A stretch of 6,390 nucleotides of DNA, taken from positions 1-6,390 of the forward strand of contig JACZJD010000532.1 in NCBI GenBank assembly GCA_014860725.1. The letters run 5' to 3'. The notes below the pieces were generated by a model. The model did not search any database and was not told the DNA's origin. It saw only the letters and a list, made by a program, of their open reading frames with translations. The position numbers and the translations under genes were made by a program. The DNA comes from Aquamicrobium sp. Lineage in GTDB: Bacteria; Pseudomonadota; Alphaproteobacteria; Rhizobiales; Rhizobiaceae. The stretch's first letter is position 1; each line of letters starts with the position of its first letter. Below are positions 1 to 5,328 of this stretch, piece after piece.

Positions 1-5
1 GTCAT
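1..5 (-). CDS. Start of a leftward gene cut by the window edge
   Basis: Only the start codon and two further bases are inside the window: on the minus strand an ATG lies at 5-3. The reason to call it is the ribosome binding site: AGGAG at 18-14, eight bases before the ATG. The preceding unit ends at a leftward terminator (131-167), which leaves about 125 bp for a promoter. Nothing can be said about the product. Confidence 0.4.
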
Positions 6-13
6 GCGTCGGT

Positions 14-18
14 CTCCT
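14..18 (-). promoter_or_regulatory. Shine-Dalgarno of the left-edge gene
   Basis: The minus strand reads CAGGAG followed by eight bases and ATG (5-3). It is the only evidence for the truncated gene at the edge. Confidence 0.4.
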
Positions 19-72
19 GTGGCCGGTATCGCCGGGCCGGTCCCGGCTTCGGCTTCCGGCTTAGGAAACGAC

Positions 73-92
73 GGCTGAATGCGGGCTGAATG
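73..92 (-). repeat. Tandem 9-bp direct repeat, 11-bp period, upstream of the left-edge gene
   Basis: The minus strand carries CATTCAGCC twice (92-84 and 81-73), separated by two bases, so the copies repeat every 11 bp, about one helical turn. They lie about 70-90 bp before the ATG at 5-3. Direct repeats with this period are the usual binding-site form for OmpR/PhoB-type response regulators. A weak -10-like CCTAAG follows on the minus strand around 63-58. The regulator is inferred, not seen. Confidence 0.4.
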
Positions 93-130
93 GCGGGTTC
101 ACCCGGTCGCGACGCGGTCCTCAGCCGCGC

Positions 131-167
131 AAAGAAAATGCCCCGCGAGCGCAAGCCCGCGGGGCAT
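131..167 (-). terminator. Rho-independent terminator of the leftward cold-shock gene
   Basis: There is a perfect 10-bp inverted repeat (arms 138-147 and 158-167, ATGCCCCGCG and its complement) with a 10-nt loop. Read on the minus strand it is followed directly by TTTCTTT (137-131), so it is polar and serves the gene at 281-493. The distance from that stop codon gives a 3' UTR of about 150 nt. Confidence 0.85.
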
Positions 168-193
168 TCTGCGAAACTTTCCGGTCAGGGATC

Positions 194-220
194 TAGACCG
201 TTCCACGGTGGAACGATCTA
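194..220 (-). repeat. 13-bp hairpin/palindrome in the 3' UTR of the leftward csp gene
   Basis: The core is a palindrome of two 8-bp arms (CGTTCCAC, 199-206, and GTGGAACG, 208-215) around one base. It is extended by TAGA/TCTA (194-197 and 217-220). The single interruption is a C-A mismatch in plus-strand RNA but a U-G wobble in minus-strand RNA, so the full 13-bp stem forms only in the csp transcript. No T-tract follows on the minus strand, so it is not itself a normal terminator. It could instead be a duplex-DNA protein site. Confidence 0.6.
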
Positions 221-280
221 TCTCGTTGTTCTTATGCAATTCCGGGCGGAAAACCGCTTCGCACTTTTTCCTGGGTTGCT

Positions 281-493
281 CTAGAGCACGGTCAGGTTGA
301 CGGCCTTGGGGCCCTTGCCGCGCTTGTCCGGCTCGGTGTCGAACGACACCTTCTGGCCGTCCTCGAGGCCCGGCAGGCCGGAGGCCTGCACGGCCGAGAT
401 GTGGACGAACACGTCCTTGTTGCCGTCGTCCGGCGTGATGAAGCCGAAGCCTTTGGCATGGTTGAAGAATTTCACGGTTCCGCTCTGGGGCAT
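281..493 (-). CDS. cspA: CspA-family cold-shock protein (copy 1)
   Basis: This 70-residue protein is a single cold-shock domain, a five-stranded OB-fold that binds single-stranded RNA or DNA. The family acts in the cytoplasm as RNA chaperones or antiterminators, often at low temperature. RNP1 is visible as KGFGFI (residues 14-19) and RNP2 as VFVHI (28-32). The aromatic at position 9 is Phe where E. coli CspA has Trp. Length matches the family. The start is set at ATG 493-491, preceded by AAGGAG six bases upstream; a longer reading from 535 would add 14 residues foreign to the family and absorb this ribosome site. It shares 54 of 70 residues with the second copy at 1601-1813. A leader of roughly 200 nt precedes it (see 494-717), and a terminator lies at 131-167. 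Whether it is cold-induced cannot be read from sequence; many rhizobial csp copies are constitutive or stress-related. Confidence 0.95.
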   Translation of the reverse strand: MPQSGTVKFFNHAKGFGFITPDDGNKDVFVHISAVQASGLPGLEDGQKVSFDTEPDKRGKGPKAVNLTVL

Positions 494-512
494 GGGAAGC
501 TCCTTATCTCCC
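494..512 (-). promoter_or_regulatory. Shine-Dalgarno presented in a hairpin loop, csp copy 1
   Basis: On the minus strand GGGAG-ATAAGGAGC-TTCCC ends at the base before the ATG. The arms (512-508 and 498-494) pair over 5 bp including one G-U, leaving AAGGAG (505-500) in the loop. The second csp gene has the same arrangement with a perfect 6-bp stem (1583-1600). Confidence 0.55.
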
Positions 513-686
513 GATAGTGTGGTGTCGCGCGGCATGATGCCCGCCCAAGTCTCGTGCCTTTACTGGGGGAGAAGAAACAGCTTTGCGCGCGCCGGGGTCT
601 TGCCAGAACCCTCTCATTTCGCGGTCGTCCCGGACGTTACGGCCTGATGTGCGGTAGCGTGAATGCAATTGCACCGGGTATCCTAT

Positions 687-717
687 TCCAGTCTCCGGGC
701 CGGCAAACGCCCGAACA
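687..717 (-). promoter_or_regulatory. Conserved 31-nt csp leader element (copy 1)
   Basis: Read on the minus strand it begins TGTTCGGGC and ends CCCGGAGACTGGA. It matches the element upstream of the second csp gene (1467-1497) at 28 of 31 positions, while the flanking leader sequence is unrelated. Differences are at element positions 10, 16 and 18. A hairpin pairs element positions 3-8 with 19-24 and 9-10 with 16-17. In this copy positions 10 and 16 are G and C; in the other copy they are A and U. I know of no named RNA family for it. Confidence 0.7.
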
Positions 718-749
718 CCATATCTTTTCATTATTTTTGAGCTGCGGGC

Positions 750-784
750 AAGCGAAAGATTCGCAGCGGCTTTTCACCACTGCG
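750..784 (-). terminator. Probable weak terminator of the secreted-protein gene
   Basis: The minus strand forms an 8-bp stem (784-777 with 769-762, one G-U pair) with a 7-nt loop rich in A. It is followed by AATCTTTCGCTTG, which is only moderately T-rich. It lies about 27 bp past the stop of the gene ending at 811 and before the csp leader, so it probably insulates the two leftward units. Some readthrough is plausible. Confidence 0.4.
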
Positions 785-810
785 ACAGGTCGCTCGTCTT
801 GCGTTTCGTC

Positions 811-1344
811 TCACCTGCAGGAGGCGAGAGCTTCTTCCAGCACCGCCCGCGAACCCGCGAGCGGAAATTCGGCCACGGTCTCGTGCGGCGTGCCGTCCTG
901 GGCGTTGGCTTCGGGCGTGACGTCGAAGGCGAGGGTGAGCAGCGTCCCGCCCTTCAGCGCCTCGATGAAGGCCGCCGTGACCGGCGCGAGATGGTTCTCC
1001 GACGCCTTGCCCTGGGCGAACAGCACGACCGCCGCATCCGAGCCGGCCGCGGCCAGCGGGAACGTCCTGCCGTCGATCCGCGCCTCGACCTTGCCGGGCT
1101 GATAGAAGTAGTCGGCCTCGACCGGCGTGCCGCTGTCGGCATCGGGGCGTACGGGGCCGCCGCGCGAATAGACCTCGACCAGATAGGGGTCGCCGCAGGA
1201 GATGGCCAGCAGCTCCATCGTGCTGTTGTTGGCGGTGGGCGACACGATCGCCACGCCATTGTCGACTTGCCATTCGGCGAGGGCGGGGGAGGCGGCGCCG
1301 GCGGCCATGACGAGGGCGAGGCTGGCTGCAGCGAGCGATTTCAT
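811..1344 (-). CDS. Secreted (periplasmic) protein of unknown function with one Cys pair
   Basis: The 177-residue product opens with a clear Sec signal peptide: MKS, a hydrophobic core rich in Ala and Leu (about residues 4-18), and an AXA-type cleavage site ending ALA at 21-23. The mature protein is about 154 residues, beta-rich in appearance, and has just two cysteines, C50 (ISCGDP) and C176, next to the last residue. That layout fits a disulfide formed in the periplasm. The C-terminal stretch, FPLAGSRAVLEEALASC, resembles the endings of other small two-Cys secreted proteins of alphaproteobacteria, but I cannot assign a named family. The start is ATG 1344-1342 because the signal peptide begins exactly there. 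The same frame is open upstream to 1926, but that part is antisense to the second csp gene. No good Shine-Dalgarno is visible. The gene diverges from csp copy 2 across 256 bp. Confidence 0.85.
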   Translation of the reverse strand: MKSLAAASLALVMAAGAASPALAEWQVDNGVAIVSPTANNSTMELLAISCGDPYLVEVYSRGGPVRPDADSGTPVEADYFYQPGKVEARIDGRTFPLAAAGSDAAVVLFAQGKASENHLAPVTAAFIEALKGGTLLTLAFDVTPEANAQDGTPHETVAEFPLAGSRAVLEEALASCR

Positions 1345-1466
1345 GAAACAATCGTGCGCCCCGGTGCCGGGCCGTGCAACCCTTTTCCGGCGGGCAGGGC
1401 GCCGTTCCGCTGTGTCACCCCCAACAAATCCTTGTGCCAGATGCGGTTGTGTGCCATGAGTTAGAC

Positions 1467-1497
1467 TGTTCGGGCATTTGCTGACCCGGAGACTGGA
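1467..1497 (+). promoter_or_regulatory. Conserved 31-nt csp leader element (copy 2)
   Basis: This is the partner of the element at 687-717, 28 of 31 identical. The hairpin pairs 1469-1474 (TTCGGG) with 1485-1490 (CCCGGA) and 1475-1476 (CA) with 1482-1483 (TG), with a bulged A at 1484 and a TTTGC loop. The A1476-T1482 pair replaces G-C in the other copy. The 3' part, GACTGGA (1491-1497), is fully conserved and unpaired in this fold. Confidence 0.7.
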
Positions 1498-1541
1498 CCG
1501 TTTTGGACGACCTTTCCCCGATATCGTGAACTCTCGACCGC

Positions 1542-1572
1542 CCGCGAGCCTGCGCATGCGGCGCAGACGCGG
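1542..1572 (+). repeat. Two-part hairpin in the csp copy 2 leader
   Basis: The inner stem is CTGCGC (1550-1555) with GCGCAG (1561-1566) and a 5-nt loop. The outer stem is CCGCG (1542-1546) with CGCGG (1568-1572), with an asymmetric internal loop (AGC against A). TTTACTCTC follows. It is the strongest fold in the leader and could act as an attenuator or simply shape the leader. Confidence 0.5.
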
Positions 1573-1582
1573 TTTACTCTCA

Positions 1583-1600
1583 GGGAAAAGGAGCTTTCCC
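1583..1600 (+). promoter_or_regulatory. Shine-Dalgarno presented in a hairpin loop, csp copy 2
   Basis: GGGAAA-AGGAGC-TTTCCC is a perfect 6-bp stem with a 6-nt loop directly abutting ATG 1601. The AAGGAG (1588-1593) lies almost wholly in the loop. The site fixes the start codon. Confidence 0.65.
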
Positions 1601-1813
1601 ATGGCCCAGACCGGCACCGTGAAATTCTTCAACACCACCAAGGGCTTCGGCTTCATCACGCCGGACGACGGCGCGAAGGACGTGTTCGTCCACATCTCCG
1701 CCGTCGAGGCGTCGGGCCTGCGCAGCCTCGTCGACGGCCAGAAGGTCGCGTTCGACGTCGAGCCGGACCGCATGGGCAAGGGCCCCAAGGCGGTCAACCT
1801 CAAGGCTGCCTGA
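1601..1813 (+). CDS. cspA: CspA-family cold-shock protein (copy 2)
   Basis: This 70-residue single cold-shock domain protein has the same length as copy 1 and is 77% identical to it (54/70). RNP1 KGFGFI (14-19) and RNP2 VFVHI (28-32) are intact, so it should bind single-stranded nucleic acid as an RNA chaperone in the cytoplasm. Most differences fall at 41-44, 50-58 and the last three residues; the binding face is unchanged. The start at 1601 is fixed by AAGGAG seven bases upstream; an upstream ATG at 1478 in frame would add 41 residues unlike any Csp, encoded by leader sequence. It is followed after 25 bp by a strong terminator, so it is a monocistronic unit. It diverges from the secreted-protein gene. 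The two csp genes are probably an old duplication: the leader element and ribosome-site hairpin are duplicated too, although the rest of the leaders is unalike. Confidence 0.96.
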   Translation: MAQTGTVKFFNTTKGFGFITPDDGAKDVFVHISAVEASGLRSLVDGQKVAFDVEPDRMGKGPKAVNLKAA

Positions 1814-1838
1814 TCCTTCAGGCCAATTCTCGCGAAAG

Positions 1839-1869
1839 GAGCGGCGCAGGCGACTGCGCCGCTCTTTTT
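1839..1869 (+). terminator. Rho-independent terminator of csp copy 2
   Basis: A perfect 11-bp stem (GAGCGGCGCAG, 1839-1849, with 1854-1864) closes a GCGA tetraloop and is followed by TTTTT. A-rich bases before the stem (1835-1837) can extend the pairing with the T-tract. It separates csp from uvrB. Confidence 0.92.
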
Positions 1870-1900
1870 GTCTGAGGGGGCAGGGCAGCGGCGCAGCCCC

Positions 1901-1936
1901 TTTCCATCCGGCGGGACTCTGCCCATATTCCGGCCA
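1901..1936 (+). promoter_or_regulatory. Candidate promoter giving a leaderless uvrB transcript
   Basis: TTTCCA (1901-1906) and CATATT (1924-1929) match the -35 and -10 consensus at four of six positions each, with the ideal 17-bp spacing. The expected start, seven bases past the -10, is 1936, the A of the uvrB ATG. No Shine-Dalgarno precedes that ATG. No alphaproteobacterial SOS box (GTTC-N7-GTTC) is present between csp and uvrB. Confidence 0.4.
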
Positions 1937-4746
1937 TGGCCAGCAGATCAGACAAGAAGACGCCGCCGCATGCCGCCTCCGGCTTCGGCGAAGCCCCGCA
2001 GGCGGAGTTCGAGGGCGTGCCGCTCAGCGGCCCGGTTTCCGGCTGGGCCGACGAGATCGCGCGTGAGGCCGGGAAGGCCACGAAAGCCAGGGCGTCGAAG
2101 AAGATTCCGGAGCGCTCCTCCGCGCCGACGCGCACGGCGCGCGGCACCTCGATGGGCGGCGCCGCTTCGCCGAAGGAGCGCGTGGCGGCCGGGCTCAATC
2201 CCGTGGCCGGTCTCGACATCGCGCTGGAGGACGTGGACACGCTGTCCTCGTCCGGCGTCACCGCGACGGTGGCGGCGCTGTCGCGGCTGATCGAGGGCGG
2301 CGACCCGAATCTCAGGAAAGAAGCGTGGGTTCCGCACCGTCCCTCCCGGCCGGAGAAATCGGAGGGCGGCATCGAGCTGCGCATGGAGACGGCGTTCAAG
2401 CCGTCGGGCGACCAGCCGACGGCCATCGCCGACCTCGTCGCCGGCGTGAAGGAGCACGAGCGCACGCAGGTGCTGCTCGGCGTCACCGGCTCGGGCAAGA
2501 CCTTCACCATGGCCAAGGTGATCGAGGAGACGCAGCGTCCGGCGCTGATCCTGGCGCCCAACAAGACGCTGGCGGCGCAGCTCTACGGCGAGTTCAAGAG
2601 CTTCTTCCCCAACAACGCCGTCGAATATTTCGTCTCCTACTACGACTATTACCAGCCCGAGGCCTATGTGCCGCGGACCGACACCTATATCGAGAAGGAA
2701 TCCTCGATCAACGAGCAGATCGACCGCATGCGCCACTCGGCGACGCGCTCGCTGCTGGAGCGCGACGACGTCATCATCGTCGCCTCGGTGTCGTGCATCT
2801 ACGGTATCGGCTCGGTCGAGACCTATACGGCGATGACCTTCCAGATGGAGGTGGGCGACAGGCTCGACCAGCGCCAGCTCCTCGCCGACCTCGTGGCGCA
2901 GCAATACAAGCGACAGGACGTCAACTTCACGCGCGGCTCGTTCCGGGTGCGCGGCGACACGATCGAGCTGTTCCCGGCCCACCTCGAGGACCGGGCGTGG
3001 CGCATCACGCTCTGGGGCGACGAGATCGAGGCGATCACCGAGTTCGACCCGCTGACGGGCACCAAGACCGGCGACCTCAAGAGCGTCAAGATCTACGCCA
3101 ACTCGCACTACGTGACGCCGCGGCCGACGCTGACGCAGGCGATCAGGTCGATCAAGGAGGAACTGAAGCACCGGCTGGTCGAGCTGGAGCGGGCCGGGCG
3201 GCTGCTGGAGGCGCAGCGGCTGGAGCAGCGCACGCGCTTCGACCTCGAGATGCTGGAGGCGACCGGCTCCTGCGCCGGCATCGAGAACTATTCGCGCTAC
3301 CTCACCGGCCGCGCGCCGGGCGAGCCGCCGCCGACGCTGTTCGAGTACGTGCCGGACAACGCCATCGTCTTCATCGACGAGAGCCACGTCACCATTCCGC
3401 AGATCGGCGGCATGTATCGCGGCGACTTCCGCCGCAAGGCGACGCTGGCCGAATACGGCTTCCGCCTGCCGTCCTGCATGGACAACCGGCCGCTGCGCTT
3501 CGAGGAATGGGACGCGATGCGGCCGCTGACCGTCGCGGTGTCGGCGACGCCGGGCGGCTGGGAGATGGAGCAGGCGGGCGGCGTGTTCGCCGAGCAGGTC
3601 ATCCGCCCGACCGGCCTGATCGATCCGCCGGTCGAGGTGCGGCCGGCCAAGACCCAGGTGGACGACGTCCTCGGCGAGATCCGCGAGACCACGGCCCGCG
3701 GCTATCGCACGCTGTGCACGGTGCTGACCAAGCGCATGGCCGAGGACCTGACCGAATATCTGCACGAGCAGGGCGTGCGCGTGCGCTACATGCATTCCGA
3801 CATCGAGACGCTGGAGCGCATCGAGATTTTGCGCGACCTGCGGCTCGGCGCGTTCGACTGCCTCGTCGGCATCAATCTCCTGCACGAGGGCCTCGACATC
3901 CCCGAATGCGGCTTCGTCGCCATCCTCGACGCCGACAAGGAAGGCTTTCTCCGCTCGGAGACCTCGCTGATCCAAACCATCGGCCGCGCCGCGCGCAATG
4001 TCGACGGCCGCGTCATCCTCTACGCCGACACCGTCACCGGCTCGATGGAGCGGGCGATGGCGGAGACCAACCGCCGCCGCGAGAAGCAGATGGCGTGGAA
4101 CGAGGCCAACGGCATCACGCCGGAATCGGTGCGCAAGAACATCGGCGACATCCTCAATTCCGTCTACGAGCGCGACCACGTCCGGCCCGACATCTCCGGC
4201 GTCACGGCCGGCGGCCAGCTCGTCGGCGCCAACCTCAAGACGCATCTCGAGCATCTGGAGCGCGAGATGCGCGACGCCGCGGCCGACCTCGACTTCGAGC
4301 GCGCCGCCCGGCTGCGCGATGAGATCAAGCGCCTGCGCGAGACCGAGCTCGCCATCGCCGACGATCCGCTGGCGCGGGAGGTCGAGCTGGAAAGCCCGGC
4401 TTCCGGGCGCGAGAAGGGCCGGCACAACAAGGGCAGGGCGCGCCACCGCACGGCGGGCGAGGGCGATAGCCTGTTCCGCAAGCCCGATCTCGACGAGATG
4501 GGCACTTCGGGCGACCATGCGACGCCGGCCGGAGCGGGCGGCAGGAGCCTCTTCCGCAAGAACTCGCTCGACGAGATGACCGTCGGCCGCACCGAGAAGC
4601 CCGTGCAGGGCACGGTGCCGCCGAAGCCGGACAATCAGGCGAAGCCGGTGAAGCGCGAGCGCGCCGGCATCGGCTCCTACGAGGACCCGGCCGACATGCG
4701 CAAGGAATCGCGGCGCTCGCGCAAGACCGGCCGGCCGGGCCGCTGA
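1936..4746 (+). CDS. uvrB: UvrABC system protein B (excision repair helicase-like subunit), extended rhizobial form
   Basis: UvrB takes over damaged DNA from UvrA, verifies the lesion and forms the pre-incision complex with UvrC. The protein has 936 residues against 673 in E. coli. About 145 residues are added before the helicase core and about 130 after the UVR domain. Walker A is GVTGSGKT (182-189, K188). The beta-hairpin tyrosines are Y235, Y236, Y238 and Y239. The UvrA-binding domain 2 spans roughly 300-393. The DESH box is 481-484, motif [14 protein letters not shown] is 645-657, and motif [11 protein letters not shown] is 680-688. The UVR coiled-coil domain is about 767-805. Core numbering is E. 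coli plus 143 without gaps at these points. Motif V has His650 where the family has Arg. The tail has two LFRKxxLDEM repeats (846-855 and 872-881) and ends basic. The start at 1936 fits the family's MARS/MASR-type N-terminus; no Shine-Dalgarno is seen. Terminators flank the gene, so it stands alone. Confidence 0.98.
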   Translation: MASRSDKKTPPHAASGFGEAPQAEFEGVPLSGPVSGWADEIAREAGKATKARASKKIPERSSAPTRTARGTSMGGAASPKERVAAGLNPVAGLDIALEDVDTLSSSGVTATVAALSRLIEGGDPNLRKEAWVPHRPSRPEKSEGGIELRMETAFKPSGDQPTAIADLVAGVKEHERTQVLLGVTGSGKTFTMAKVIEETQRPALILAPNKTLAAQLYGEFKSFFPNNAVEYFVSYYDYYQPEAYVPRTDTYIEKESSINEQIDRMRHSATRSLLERDDVIIVASVSCIYGIGSVETYTAMTFQMEVGDRLDQRQLLADLVAQQYKRQDVNFTRGSFRVRGDTIELFPAHLEDRAWRITLWGDEIEAITEFDPLTGTKTGDLKSVKIYANSHYVTPRPTLTQAIRSIKEELKHRLVELERAGRLLEAQRLEQRTRFDLEMLEATGSCAGIENYSRYLTGRAPGEPPPTLFEYVPDNAIVFIDESHVTIPQIGGMYRGDFRRKATLAEYGFRLPSCMDNRPLRFEEWDAMRPLTVAVSATPGGWEMEQAGGVFAEQVIRPTGLIDPPVEVRPAKTQVDDVLGEIRETTARGYRTLCTVLTKRMAEDLTEYLHEQGVRVRYMHSDIETLERIEILRDLRLGAFDCLVGINLLHEGLDIPECGFVAILDADKEGFLRSETSLIQTIGRAARNVDGRVILYADTVTGSMERAMAETNRRREKQMAWNEANGITPESVRKNIGDILNSVYERDHVRPDISGVTAGGQLVGANLKTHLEHLEREMRDAAADLDFERAARLRDEIKRLRETELAIADDPLAREVELESPASGREKGRHNKGRARHRTAGEGDSLFRKPDLDEMGTSGDHATPAGAGGRSLFRKNSLDEMTVGRTEKPVQGTVPPKPDNQAKPVKRERAGIGSYEDPADMRKESRRSRKTGRPGR
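4468..4578 (+). repeat. Two SLFRKxxLDEM peptide repeats in the UvrB tail
   Basis: Residues 845-855 ([11 protein letters not shown]) and 871-881 ([11 protein letters not shown]) share nine of eleven positions, 26 residues apart, in a Gly/Ala/Pro-rich and otherwise disordered-looking stretch. The codons differ (for example ctgttccgcaag against ctcttccgcaag), so the peptide rather than the DNA has been kept. Confidence 0.75.
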
Positions 4747-4752
4747 GGCGGG

Positions 4753-4788
4753 CGAGCCCCGGCCGATGTCGGGGCGCGAATTTTCTTT
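4753..4788 (+). terminator. Terminator of uvrB
   Basis: GCCCCG (4756-4761) pairs with CGGGGC (4770-4775), with an 8-nt loop and two more outer pairs across a mismatch. The T-rich run TTTTCTTT (4781-4788) begins five bases after the stem. It lies just past the uvrB stop. Confidence 0.7.
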
Positions 4789-4940
4789 CCCGCCGGGTGG
4801 AACGGAAGGTCGGGCGACGCTCTTATAGCGGTACGGCGCGGGGGCGTCGGGAAGAGCGGACCGCCGCGTGCCTTACAATCGTCATCCCCGGCTTTATTCA
4901 TCGGCCTTCCGGGCGGACGCATCGACCTGCACCGGGCTCA

Positions 4941-4946
4941 AGGGAG
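4941..4946 (+). promoter_or_regulatory. Shine-Dalgarno of the DUF1428 gene
   Basis: AGGGAG ends six bases before ATG 4953 and decides the start. It excludes the in-frame upstream ATG at 4797, which overlaps the uvrB terminator region. Further upstream, TTATAG (4823-4828) is a possible -10 without a recognisable -35. Confidence 0.7.
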
Positions 4947-4952
4947 AGAGAC

Positions 4953-5306
4953 ATGTCCTATGTCGACGGATTCGTGGTTGCAGTGCCTTCGGCCAATATC
5001 GAGGCCTACAAGGATATCGCCCGGCTGGCGGGCGAGGTGTGGCGCGAACATGGCGCGCTCGCCTATGTCGAGGCCATCGGCGACGACGTTCCCTATGGCG
5101 AGCTGACGTCCTTCCCGCGCGCCGTGCAGGCCAAGGACGACGAGGTCGTGGTGTTCTCGTGGATTCTCTATCCGTCGCGCGAGGCACGGGACGAGATCAA
5201 CGCCAAGGTCATGGAAGACCCGCGCCTCAAGGGTACGATGGAGGACATGCCGTTCGACGGCAAGCGCATGATCTATGGCGGCTTCAAGCCGTTCCTGGAA
5301 TTGTAG
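4953..5306 (+). CDS. DUF1428 family protein (E. coli YbaA-like)
   Basis: The 117-residue cytoplasmic protein matches the DUF1428 family over its whole length and has the same length as E. coli YbaA. Family signatures are the opening YVDGFVVAVP (residues 3-12), the central VVVFSWILYPS and the closing MPFDGKRMIYGGF. The family is thought to adopt a dimeric ferredoxin-like alpha/beta-barrel fold like small monooxygenase-type proteins, but no reaction is established, so no function is assigned. The start follows from the Shine-Dalgarno at 4941-4946 and from family alignment. It stands as its own unit, separated from uvrB by a terminator and facing a convergent small gene 42 bp away. There is no signal peptide or membrane segment. 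Confidence 0.92.
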   Translation: MSYVDGFVVAVPSANIEAYKDIARLAGEVWREHGALAYVEAIGDDVPYGELTSFPRAVQAKDDEVVVFSWILYPSREARDEINAKVMEDPRLKGTMEDMPFDGKRMIYGGFKPFLEL

Positions 5307-5328
5307 CCGCGGCGGGCCTTGCGACCTT

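Larger units (their letters stand above)
494..717 (-). promoter_or_regulatory. Long 5' leader of csp copy 1
   Basis: The 317 bp between the csp start and the secreted-protein stop (811) hold no gene. The leader is taken to begin near the conserved element at 717-687, giving about 200 nt before the ATG. Cold-shock mRNAs are known for long structured leaders. A TATGGT at 722-717 sits where copy 2 has TAGACT and could be the -10, but no convincing -35 is present. If it were the -10, transcription would begin inside the conserved element. Just upstream the minus strand is A-rich (739-724). A 10-bp palindrome (664-673, TGCAATTGCA) also lies in this leader. Confidence 0.5.
1462..1600 (+). promoter_or_regulatory. 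Long structured 5' leader of csp copy 2
   Basis: The leader runs from the conserved element (1467-1497) to the ATG at 1601, about 130 nt. A possible -10 (TAGACT, 1462-1467) aligns with TATGGT of copy 1 relative to the element, but no clear -35 exists and it would place the transcript start inside the element. Downstream is a strong two-part hairpin at 1542-1572 and then the Shine-Dalgarno hairpin at 1583-1600. The region 1345-1461 must also hold the promoter of the divergent secreted-protein gene; I could not pick one out. Confidence 0.5.

Noticed and set aside
297..647. 116-codon plus-strand frame antisense to csp copy 1
   Set aside because: Its protein is the mirror reading of the conserved csp codons. 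The same type of shadow appears opposite csp copy 2, so it follows from codon conservation, not coding.
731..1351. 206-codon minus-strand frame overlapping the secreted-protein gene
   Set aside because: It is a shifted reading of that gene and is Arg-rich without any signal or domain; the frame with the signal peptide is the coding one.
1468..1482. SOS (LexA) box in the csp leader element, from its GTTC
   Set aside because: The alphaproteobacterial box is GTTC-N7-GTTC. The second half is missing in both copies.
1345..1926. N-terminal extension of the secreted protein up to 1926
   Set aside because: The upstream part is the reverse complement of the second csp gene and its terminator, and a clean signal peptide begins at 1344.
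2325..4322. 665-codon plus-strand frame inside uvrB
   Set aside because: It is an out-of-frame shadow of uvrB, extremely rich in Arg, Ala and Gly, with no ribosome site or domain.
1948..4518. 856-codon open frame on the minus strand across uvrB
   Set aside because: It is antisense to a certain gene in GC-rich DNA, where such shadow frames are common. Its product is low-complexity and Arg/Leu/Val/Asp-rich with no recognisable domain.
4799..4828. EcfG (general stress sigma) promoter before the DUF1428 gene, from GGAAC
   Set aside because: No GTT-type -10 follows at 16-17 bp; only a generic TTATAG is present.
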